Positions 1 through 5,850 of a stretch of 6,487 nucleotides of DNA are shown here, in pieces. The first letter of the stretch is position 1; each line of letters starts with the position of its first letter. The notes beneath the pieces are model-generated. The model had not been told where the DNA came from. It worked only from the letters and a program-made list of their open reading frames with translations, and made no database searches. This DNA comes from an uncultured Magnetococcales bacterium (lineage in GTDB: Bacteria; Pseudomonadota; Magnetococcia; Magnetococcales; Magnetaquicoccaceae). The translations under genes were made by a program, and so were the position numbers. The DNA lies in NCBI GenBank assembly GCA_903913345.1, contig CAIWLA010000537.1, forward strand, positions 1 to 6,487, written 5' to 3'.

Positions 1-9
1 CCGCTAGGC

Positions 10-50
10 GCAAAAAGGCGCGCATACTATCAGTATGTAAGCCTTTTTGC
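10..50. repeat. Perfect 10-bp inverted repeat with nested hairpin, possible bidirectional terminator
   Basis: GCAAAAAGGC at 10-19 is the exact reverse complement of GCCTTTTTGC at 41-50. Inside it, CATACT (23-28) pairs with AGTATG (32-37) around a 3-base loop, and a weaker outer pairing joins CCGC (1-4) with GCGG (57-60). An A-run in the left arm and a T-run in the right arm are typical of bidirectional intrinsic terminators, so this may end a transcript from an upstream gene outside the window. The GC part of the stem next to the T-run is only three pairs and is followed by an internal loop, so termination strength is uncertain. A dispersed intergenic palindrome is an equally good reading. 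Confidence 0.5.
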
Positions 51-112
51 AACGACGCGGGCGGACCAAAAGACAAGCAAGATGTCCAAGTTATTTCTGC
101 CAAGCTCCTAAG

Positions 113-175
113 GGACCGGGCCTCGCGGTTGCGCAGCCCGCCAGCAAACAGGAGGTCAGCCGACTTTCCCGGTCC
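113..175 (+). promoter_or_regulatory. Structured leader candidate upstream of the hybrid kinase
   Basis: GGACCGGG (113-120) is exactly complementary to CCCGGTCC (168-175). Within the enclosed 47 bases, GCGG (125-128) can pair with CCGC (138-141), and CCTC (121-124) with GAGG (152-155). The last pairing would hide the strong Shine-Dalgarno-like GGAGGT at 151-156, although no start codon lies at a suitable distance after it. This could be a folded 5' leader affecting expression of the kinase gene. It matches no riboswitch class I recognise, and short GC-rich pairings arise readily by chance. Confidence 0.3.
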
Positions 176-213
176 GCAGAGAGTTTCGTGTGACCATGCC
201 CTGGCTATTGAGT

Positions 214-218
214 GGGAG
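214..218 (+). promoter_or_regulatory. Ribosome binding site that favours the ATG at 226
   Basis: GGGAG lies seven bases before the ATG at 226. In-frame alternatives are a GTG at 190, preceded by the weaker AGAGAG at 178-183, and an ATG at 196 with no clear site. The receiver domain begins about eight residues after the 226 start, so the extra twelve residues given by the GTG are not needed for the fold. Confidence 0.5.
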
Positions 219-225
219 ACCGAAG

Positions 226-2853
226 ATGCATGACAAGGTTGTCAAACCCTCCATCCTGATCGTGGATGATGTCCCAGAGAACATGAATGTTCTCAAGAAT
301 GCCCTGGAGGATGAATATACCATTCGTGCGGCGTTGAATGGTCCATTGGCCCTGCGGTTGGCGGTCATGGATCCCAGACCGGACCTGATTTTGCTGGACA
401 TTGTCATGCCAGGCATGGATGGATATGAAGTCTGCCGACAATTGAAAAAGGATAGTCGCACGCAACATATTCCGGTGATTTTTGTCACGGGCAAGTCCAG
501 TGGCGAGGATGAATTGGAGGGGTTCCAGGTGGGTGCGGTGGATTACCTCGCCAAACCCATCAGCCCTCTCCTTGTCAAGGCCCGTGTGCGGCTGCATATG
601 GCCATGGGGGAGCAAAATCGTTGTCTGTTTGAGATCAATAAACGCCTGACCGACAGTATGGAGGAGTTGAAAATCCAGCAGATTAAGTTGGAGGTGCAAA
701 ACGAAGAACTGATGCGAATCCAGTTTGAACTGGGAAAGGCCCGAGACCGATCCATGCATCTGTACAACGCCTCCCCTCTGCCCTATCTGACCATCGACGC
801 AGAGGGGGTGGTTCGCGAGGCCAGCCAGAAGGCCGTCACCTTTTTTGGTGTTGAACTGGATGACCTGGTGGGGGGCACACTCTCCCGTTTTGTCTCTTCG
901 GAGAGCCAGACCGCCTATTATCTGCATGTCCGACAGGTCTTGCAAACCGGGGAACTGGATGTCTGCGAAATCAACCTCTCCCTCGCCAACGGTTCTCAGG
1001 TTCTTGTCCGCCTTAACAGCATGCTTGACCAGGGGACGGAAGAGGGCGATTCCCGATGGATCACCATGATTCGAGACATAACCAACCAGGCCATGACCAC
1101 AACCTCCCCGACCGGCATCTTTCGGACCGACCTGCTGGGCGCGTTCCGTTATGCCAATCCCAAATGGTCAGAAATCACCGGCATTTCCCTGGAAGAGTCA
1201 TTGGGCAATCATTGGTTGCGCGCCCTGCATCCCGATGACCGGGACCGGGTTGCCGAGGCCTGGGCGACGACCGTGACCAAACAGATCGACTTCCGTGCCG
1301 AATTTCGTTTCATCCATCCCCTCAGCAGGGCCGTCATCTGGGTTCTCGGTCAGGCATCGTGTGAGTTGGATGCCGGAGCACATCTGCGCGGGTTTACCGG
1401 CACCATCACCAACATTACCGACCTGAAAGAGGCAGAAGAGTACCTCAGAGAGAGTATGGATCTGCTCGGCAAAGCCCAATCCATTGCCCACATGGGTAGC
1501 TGGAAATTGGCAGTCGACAAGAGTTTCATGTCCTGGTCGGACGAGGTTTATCACATTTTCGGTTTGATTCCGAACCAATCACCCGCCACCTATGATGGAT
1601 TTCTGGATCACATCCATCCCGATGATCGATCCAGGGTGATTCAGGCAATGCAACAAACCTGGTTGCATCCAGCCCATCGGTACCAGTCCGAACATCGGGT
1701 GAACCATTCGGATGGCTCAGTCCGGATGGTTCTGGAACGGGGGGAGGTCATCCGCAACGAGTCGGGACATCCCTTCCACATGATCGGGACCACCCAGGAC
1801 ATCACCGAGGTGCGGCAGATGGAACGGGCATTGTTTGAGCATGTGGAACGGTTCAAAAGTGTGTTTGAATGCTCTTCGCTGGGCATCGGCATTGCCTCTC
1901 CAGAAGGAGATCTGCTCCAGACCAATGCCGCCTTGGGGAAGTTTTTGGGATATGAAGAGGCAGAACTCCAGGGCAGAAACATCTCCGATTTTATCCACCC
2001 GGAAGATCTTGAAGCAAGCCGCTGGGAGTTGAATGACCTGATCGAGAGAATGACCCCATCGGAGGAAAAGGAAAGGCGTTATCTGCGCAAAGACGGGCAG
2101 GTGGTCTGGTGCCATGTCGCCCTGTCCGTTGTTCGCAATGCAGAAGGCAATCCGACCTTTATTTTTATCATGCTGCAAGATGTCACCCACAAAAAGGAGC
2201 AGGAGCGGACACTGTCATGCGTCAAGGAGGAGGTGGAAATGCGGGAACGGAAACGATTGGCCAGCACCATTCATGATGGTGCCATTCAAATGTTGCAAGT
2301 CGTGCTGTTGAGTACCAAGTCTGTGTCAACGGTTCTGCGACGCGGCCAACCCTTGCGTCCGGAGATAATGGATGCAACGTGTCACGACATCACAGACATC
2401 ATCAAACAATTGCGTGATTTATCCACGGATCTGCATCCCTCATTCCTGGACCGGATGGATTTGGCCGAAGCGGTCCGTTGGCGGTCTGAAAAACTGGCAA
2501 AACAATCCGGGGTTGTCATGAAGGTTGACGTGGATGGGGAGGTGGGCACCCTGGGAAGCATACTGAAAAGAAACGCCTATTTCATTTTCCAGGAAGCGGC
2601 GACCAATGCCATCAAACATGCACAATGCAGCCAGATCGACATCCTGTTGCGAAAAACCAGCAAGGCCATTTTGTACATGCAAATCTCTGACAACGGCCAA
2701 GGTTTTGAATGGGAATCCATGAAAAAAAGTTTCAAGGGCATTGGCCTTTCCATTATCCAGGAACGAACGGCCCGAATGAATGGCGAGGTTGAGTTTTTTA
2801 GCACACCGGGCAGAGGAACCTCCATTATCATCCGGATCCCATGCCATGATTAA
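226..2853 (+). CDS. Hybrid sensor histidine kinase: receiver, four PAS domains, NarX/DegS-type kinase core
   Basis: This is an 875-residue two-component kinase that autophosphorylates on histidine and should pass phosphate to the regulator encoded next. Residue numbers count from the ATG at 226. An N-terminal receiver (about 7-125) has acidic residues D14 and D15, phosphoacceptor D58 (LILLD), T88 and K110 (AKP). A Glu/Gln-rich coiled coil (about 130-175) follows. Then come four PAS domains (about 180-288, 296-402, 418-530, 543-658); the second and third carry the HPDDR signature of PAS_3 folds. The dimerisation segment RKRLASTIHDGAIQ puts the phosphorylated histidine at H683, as in the NarX/DegS (HisKA_3-like) class. 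The ATPase domain shows the N box QEAATNAIKHA (E790, N794), DNGQGF (822-827) and GIGLS (838-842). There is no signal peptide or membrane segment, so it is probably cytoplasmic. The receiver is N-terminal rather than C-terminal, suggesting input from another kinase. The stop overlaps the next start by 8 bp. A GTG at 190 would add 12 residues. The sensed signal cannot be told from sequence. Confidence 0.93.
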   Translation: MHDKVVKPSILIVDDVPENMNVLKNALEDEYTIRAALNGPLALRLAVMDPRPDLILLDIVMPGMDGYEVCRQLKKDSRTQHIPVIFVTGKSSGEDELEGFQVGAVDYLAKPISPLLVKARVRLHMAMGEQNRCLFEINKRLTDSMEELKIQQIKLEVQNEELMRIQFELGKARDRSMHLYNASPLPYLTIDAEGVVREASQKAVTFFGVELDDLVGGTLSRFVSSESQTAYYLHVRQVLQTGELDVCEINLSLANGSQVLVRLNSMLDQGTEEGDSRWITMIRDITNQAMTTTSPTGIFRTDLLGAFRYANPKWSEITGISLEESLGNHWLRALHPDDRDRVAEAWATTVTKQIDFRAEFRFIHPLSRAVIWVLGQASCELDAGAHLRGFTGTITNITDLKEAEEYLRESMDLLGKAQSIAHMGSWKLAVDKSFMSWSDEVYHIFGLIPNQSPATYDGFLDHIHPDDRSRVIQAMQQTWLHPAHRYQSEHRVNHSDGSVRMVLERGEVIRNESGHPFHMIGTTQDITEVRQMERALFEHVERFKSVFECSSLGIGIASPEGDLLQTNAALGKFLGYEEAELQGRNISDFIHPEDLEASRWELNDLIERMTPSEEKERRYLRKDGQVVWCHVALSVVRNAEGNPTFIFIMLQDVTHKKEQERTLSCVKEEVEMRERKRLASTIHDGAIQMLQVVLLSTKSVSTVLRRGQPLRPEIMDATCHDITDIIKQLRDLSTDLHPSFLDRMDLAEAVRWRSEKLAKQSGVVMKVDVDGEVGTLGSILKRNAYFIFQEAATNAIKHAQCSQIDILLRKTSKAILYMQISDNGQGFEWESMKKSFKGIGLSIIQERTARMNGEVEFFSTPGRGTSIIIRIPCHD

Positions 2854-3466
2854 CATTCTGTTGGCAGACGATCATGCCATATTCAGGGAAGGTTTGGCTG
2901 GACTGTTAAAGACAGAGGCCGAATTCACAGTGGTGGCTGAGGCCAAAGAGGGTGACGAGGCTTGGCGATTGATTCAAATCCATATCCTGGACATCGCCAT
3001 CCTGGATATTTCGATGCCGGGTTTGAATGGCATTGAAGTGGCCGCAAAAGTCAAGAAAAGGCGTTTGAAAACGCGGGTGGTGCTTTTGACCAGTCATGAC
3101 GATCCCACCTTGGCTCTCCAGGCCAATGAAGCAGGCGTGACCGGTTACATATTGAAGGAAAACAGCTATGATGAGTTGAATCATGCGATCAAGATCGTCC
3201 ATCGCGGTGGCCAATTCATGAGCAAGCAGGTCGCTCACAAACTGGAGGAGTTTCTCAATGTCAGCGAACGAAGAACCCTTTCTCCACGAGAAAACGAGGT
3301 GCTGGCCCTGATCGCTGGCGGCCATACCAACAAGGACATTGCCCGCCTTTTGACCATCACCCCACGCACTGTGGATACCCACAGAACACGACTCAAAGAA
3401 AAGCTCGGTTTGCATACCATCGGCGAATTGTCTCAGTTTGCCATCAAGGCGGGCCTGATCACATAG
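2846..3466 (+). CDS. NarL/FixJ-family DNA-binding response regulator
   Basis: This 206-residue protein has the standard length and order of the NarL/FixJ family: a receiver (about 3-118) and a LuxR-type helix-turn-helix (about 142-203). In the receiver, D8 and D9 form the acidic pocket, D54 (AILDISMPG) is the phosphoacceptor, T82 is the switch residue and K104 (YILKE) the conserved lysine. The DNA-binding domain begins with LSPREN and has the recognition segment TPRTVDTHRTRLKEKL (172-187). ATGATTAA makes the start at 2846 overlap the kinase stop at 2851-2853. Only a weak GGA (2834-2836) precedes it, so translation is probably coupled to the kinase. An in-frame ATG at 2780 would add 22 residues that lie wholly within the kinase reading frame and before the receiver fold, so it is rejected. 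Phosphorylation by the preceding kinase, then dimerisation and promoter binding, is the expected role. Target genes are unknown. Confidence 0.93.
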   Translation: MINILLADDHAIFREGLAGLLKTEAEFTVVAEAKEGDEAWRLIQIHILDIAILDISMPGLNGIEVAAKVKKRRLKTRVVLLTSHDDPTLALQANEAGVTGYILKENSYDELNHAIKIVHRGGQFMSKQVAHKLEEFLNVSERRTLSPRENEVLALIAGGHTNKDIARLLTITPRTVDTHRTRLKEKLGLHTIGELSQFAIKAGLIT

Positions 3467-3683
3467 AGACCCTGGCACCGCTCCCCCTTTTTTTGGATCC
3501 AATCCTCCAGGCAACCCAACCGTTTTTCAGTTCAATACACCGTGATGTTCGGTGAAAAAACGTCATCCTGTAGAGGATTTACTCGATATTATTTGCCTTC
3601 AGGTTTCATTATTCTTGCTTCCAAGTCAGAAGGTCGTTCTTGAAATTTTTAATGCTCAGGCAACAGGATAAAAAGGCAATATC

Positions 3684-3914
3684 ATGATTTCATTGGAAAA
3701 CAGCAGGAAATTTCTCGTTTCTTTGCAAGGAGGGGAATGTCAGTGTGTCGGATTCAGAGATGAATCCTTGTATGACGGGTACAGGCGACCAATCATTCCA
3801 TTTATAAAATGGAATGAAAAAAACACAAACAGATGGTTTTCCAGAAAATTCAGAAAAAATATTGGGCCGTCTATTGACACCGATCAATCTGCACGAAACG
3901 GGATGATAAATTAA
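3684..3914 (+). CDS. Doubtful small ORF of unknown function
   Basis: This is an ATG-to-TAA frame of 76 residues with AAGG (3673-3676) seven bases before the start. I recognise no family. It has no signal peptide or membrane helix. It is rich in Lys, Arg and Asn, and uses many AGA, AGG and ATA codons, unlike the well-supported genes on either side. A perfect palindrome interrupts its middle, which fits regulatory DNA better than a gene. It may be a chance frame or a fragment of a horizontally acquired gene. Confidence 0.17.
   Translation: MISLENSRKFLVSLQGGECQCVGFRDESLYDGYRRPIIPFIKWNEKNTNRWFSRKFRKNIGPSIDTDQSARNGMIN
3793..3817. repeat. Perfect 11-bp inverted repeat with a 3-base centre
   Basis: TCATTCCATTT (3793-3803) and AAATGGAATGA (3807-3817) are exact reverse complements around ATA. 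The shape suits either an RNA hairpin or a site for a dimeric DNA-binding protein. A run of A follows on the plus strand and there is no T-run after the stem on either strand, so it does not look like an intrinsic terminator. It lies about 170 bp upstream of the predicted promoter of the kinase-receiver fusion, so a role as a regulator site is possible but unproven. Confidence 0.6.
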
Positions 3915-3988
3915 AAATAAAATCAATCAAACAACAAAATGAAGGATGCTTGCAGAATGAAAAATATCACACATTTGTTTTACACTAT

Positions 3989-4017
3989 TTGACTGGTCCG
4001 CTTATGCCGAACATAAT
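3989..4017 (+). promoter_or_regulatory. Sigma-70-like promoter of the second operon
   Basis: TTGACT (3989-3994) matches five of six bases of the -35 consensus. After exactly 17 bp, CATAAT (4012-4017) matches five of six bases of the -10 consensus. Transcription would start near 4023-4025, giving a leader of roughly 63 bases before the ATG at 4088. It is the best promoter-like pair in the window and is placed sensibly in an AT-rich gap. Confidence 0.55.
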
Positions 4018-4020
4018 ATA

Positions 4021-4049
4021 CAGACTGATAAATCGAACGGTTTAATCTG
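4021..4049 (+). other. Hairpin at the predicted transcript start
   Basis: TAAATC (4029-4034) can pair with GGTTTA (4039-4044), with one T-G wobble and the loop GAAC. CAGA (4021-4024) and TCTG (4046-4049) extend it across a small internal loop. If the promoter at 3989-4017 is real, this fold lies at the 5' end of the message, where it could affect stability or act as an operator in DNA. It is short and AT-rich, so chance is a real alternative. Confidence 0.3.
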
Positions 4050-4087
4050 GAAAAAGAGACAATAACGCAGTTTATGGGGAAAAAACC

Positions 4088-5287
4088 ATGTCCAACAATA
4101 CCGGCATCAACAGTCTCGTCAAATCAGGTCTTTTCAATACCACGGTCCAGGACACCATATTGTCCAGGAAGCAACCGAGTGTCGTCAGTGTATCCAGAAA
4201 TTTTGGGTCAGGGGGAGGAAAAATAGCCGAGATGTTGGCAGAACGTCTCCACGTGAACTGCTATGGCCACTCAATGATCGACGAGTTGATCAAAAAGACA
4301 CAAACAACCAAGAAACTGATGTCACTGATGGACGAAAAATTGCCCAGGCCCGTTGACAGCTTTATCTATTCACTGTTTCTGAAACCGGATCAATCCGTTT
4401 CCGGTTATTACAAGAATATCATCAAAACAACGATGATGATTGCACAGGACGGGGGCGTCATCATTGGACGCGGTGCGCGATTGATTTTGGCCAATCATCC
4501 GAACGTCTTCCGGGTCAATATTGAAGGATCTCACGATATATGTGCCAGGCGGGTTGCAGAACGCGAGGGAATCAGTCTGGAGGAGGCCATACAGCACATT
4601 GTGACAATCGACAAAGAGAGATCGCGTTTTCTGAAAGGCCTGTACAAGCGGTTTCCAAACAATCGCACCTATTACGATCTGGTCATCAACTCGGACAGGC
4701 TCGAACCACACAATGCGGTGGAGATCATCATCAGTGCCATGGAAAAGATGGGGTATCTTGTCCATGACCAGGAACCCAGGACAGAGGGTGCCAGGAAGAG
4801 TACCACTCCCACAAAACAGTGTGCCACGACGCCCAAAAAGATGAATGCGGTCAACCCAGGCTTGAACTTTTTGATCGTTGAAGATGAGCCGGAATTTTTT
4901 GCAATCGTCAACGGATGGTTGGCCAATTCTGTGGGCGCAAAGGGTTCCCCTCTCCAGGTTCCCTCTCTCAATCTGACCCATGCGACAACCTTCAGAGAGG
5001 CCGAAACATTCCTTTCGCAACAAAAATTTGATCTGATCCTGCTGGATCTCAATCTGGCCGACAGTCATGGATATGACGAGACCTTTGTGCGCATGAGCCA
5101 GAAAAAATTGGATACACCCATCATCGTGTTCACCGGCCTGGATGACGATCAGAAGGCCATACAGGCCGTTGCAGAGGGTGCCCAGGATTATCTGGTCAAG
5201 GGCAATGTGAACAAAAAAACCCTGATGCGATCCATCAATCAGTCACTGTCACGATACAAAATCATGAAATCCTATCCACGAATATAG
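4088..5287 (+). CDS. Cytidylate-kinase-like P-loop protein fused to a receiver domain
   Basis: This 399-residue protein joins two domains not usually found together. Residues about 31-225 resemble the cytidylate kinase-like family (Cytidylate_kin2): SVSRNFGSGGGKIAEMLAERL around 34-54 forms the nucleotide-binding loop ending in K45, IIGRGARLIL (125-134) is the second conserved motif, and DKERSRF (175-181) supplies lid-type arginines, followed by YYDLVINSDRL (195-205). Family members are presumed to transfer phosphate from ATP to a nucleotide, but many have no proven substrate. A polar Thr/Lys/Pro-rich linker (about 226-257) leads to a receiver (about 259-390) with E265, D266 and E267, phosphoacceptor D320 (LILLDLNL), T349 (VFTG) and K371 (YLVKG), so it should be able to accept phosphate. 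GGGGA (4076-4080) lies seven bases before the ATG. No membrane segment is seen, so it is probably cytoplasmic. It is the first gene of a likely operon with the HPt and GGDEF genes. Control of kinase activity by phosphorylation is inference. Confidence 0.85.
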   Translation: MSNNTGINSLVKSGLFNTTVQDTILSRKQPSVVSVSRNFGSGGGKIAEMLAERLHVNCYGHSMIDELIKKTQTTKKLMSLMDEKLPRPVDSFIYSLFLKPDQSVSGYYKNIIKTTMMIAQDGGVIIGRGARLILANHPNVFRVNIEGSHDICARRVAEREGISLEEAIQHIVTIDKERSRFLKGLYKRFPNNRTYYDLVINSDRLEPHNAVEIIISAMEKMGYLVHDQEPRTEGARKSTTPTKQCATTPKKMNAVNPGLNFLIVEDEPEFFAIVNGWLANSVGAKGSPLQVPSLNLTHATTFREAETFLSQQKFDLILLDLNLADSHGYDETFVRMSQKKLDTPIIVFTGLDDDQKAIQAVAEGAQDYLVKGNVNKKTLMRSINQSLSRYKIMKSYPRI

Positions 5288-5346
5288 GCGAAAGCAGGCT
5301 TGCTGCAGCCACTCCGACCCACTGAGATCCAAGAAGAGGCAGTGAT

Positions 5347-5835
5347 ATGAAGACTTGTAAACCCAAAAAAGACACCATTAAAAAAGGTCTGAAACGGCAC
5401 ATGTCAGAAAAAAATATAGCCATTTCGAAGGATGAGGCAATGATTCAAGAAAAGGATGGGAAGATTCTCAACTTCGACAAAATAAACGAAATGAAAGAGG
5501 ATCTGGGTTCCGGTTTCCTCACTGTCATGCAGCATATTCTGCCAGGAATCCTTGTCCGGCCTGAGAAAATCAATCAGGCCTTCAAGATTTACAATCTGGT
5601 TCAGGTGGCAATGGAAAGCCATGCCTTGAAAAGTGTTTGCAGGCAGGTCGGTCTGTTGAAAATGGGAGAATTGGCTGCCAGGATTGAGTCTCTCGCCGCT
5701 TCTGGCGAACGCCTTGGTGTTGAATCTCTGATCGAACAATTAATCCCGGCCAGTGTGTCAGCCAATCATGCACTGACAAAATATTGTTCGACACTGGGAC
5801 CAGCACCTTTGTTTCCCATAAAGGCGGTCATTTAG
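5347..5835 (+). CDS. Free-standing histidine phosphotransfer (HPt) protein
   Basis: This is a 162-residue protein with an HPt-like helical region (about 54-145). The segment ESHALKSVCRQVGLLKMGEL matches the HPt signature AHxLKS...G, making H92 the phosphorylated histidine. HPt proteins carry phosphate between receiver domains and have no catalytic activity of their own. The 50 N-terminal residues are polar and Lys-rich, with no signal peptide. The ATG at 5347 is chosen because AGAAGAGG (5332-5339) lies seven bases upstream; an ATG at 5401 has only a distant AAGG, but would still include the whole domain. The gene lies 59 bp after the kinase-receiver fusion and 15 bp before the receiver-GGDEF gene, without an obvious terminator, so co-transcription is likely. 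Both neighbours have receivers that could exchange phosphate with H92; the N-terminal receiver of the hybrid kinase is a third candidate. The family call rests on the motif and helical pattern, because HPt domains have low sequence identity. Confidence 0.8.
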   Translation: MKTCKPKKDTIKKGLKRHMSEKNIAISKDEAMIQEKDGKILNFDKINEMKEDLGSGFLTVMQHILPGILVRPEKINQAFKIYNLVQVAMESHALKSVCRQVGLLKMGELAARIESLAASGERLGVESLIEQLIPASVSANHALTKYCSTLGPAPLFPIKAVI

Positions 5836-5850
5836 ATACCCGGATCTGCG

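Larger units (their letters stand above)
3467..4087. other. AT-rich intergenic region without a confident gene
   Basis: About 620 bp separates the two operons and is visibly richer in A and T than the flanking genes, especially from 3780 to 4080. It contains a doubtful small ORF (3684-3914), a perfect palindrome (3793-3817), a promoter-like pair (3989-4017) and a hairpin (4021-4049). A run of seven T at 3488-3494 follows the regulator gene, but the stem before it (3449-3481) is short and bulged, so no clear terminator can be called. No RNA gene was recognised. It most likely holds regulatory sequence or remnants of a decayed gene. Confidence 0.5.

Noticed and set aside
1..111. Frame open from the left edge to a TAA at 109-111, possibly the end of an upstream gene
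   Set aside because: Only 36 codons, no recognisable domain, and it runs straight through the nested hairpin. A second frame is also open from 3 to 233. Neither can be supported without sequence to the left.
205..945. Antisense ORF of 246 residues opposite the hybrid kinase
   Set aside because: It lies wholly opposite the receiver and first PAS domain of a well-supported gene, has no recognisable motif, and is best explained by codon composition of the opposite strand.
3449..3494. Intrinsic terminator after the response regulator gene
   Set aside because: The T-run at 3488-3494 is good, but the stem is only four plus three pairs with a bulge, is separated from the T-run by six bases, and overlaps the coding end.
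3473..3494. Sigma-54-type promoter starting with TGGCAC
   Set aside because: The -24-like element is present, but there is no TTGC-like -12 element at the required spacing.
3640..3670. Promoter for the small ORF at 3684
   Set aside because: TTGAAA at 3640-3645 is a fair -35, but no -10-like hexamer lies 16-18 bp downstream.
4370..5068. Antisense ORF of 232 residues opposite the kinase-receiver fusion
   Set aside because: It covers conserved motifs of the plus-strand protein and has no family resemblance of its own.
5291..5310. Small hairpin between the fusion gene and the HPt gene
   Set aside because: Only four-base arms (GCAG/CTGC or GGCT/AGCC) and no T-run, so it does not support a terminator or processing site.
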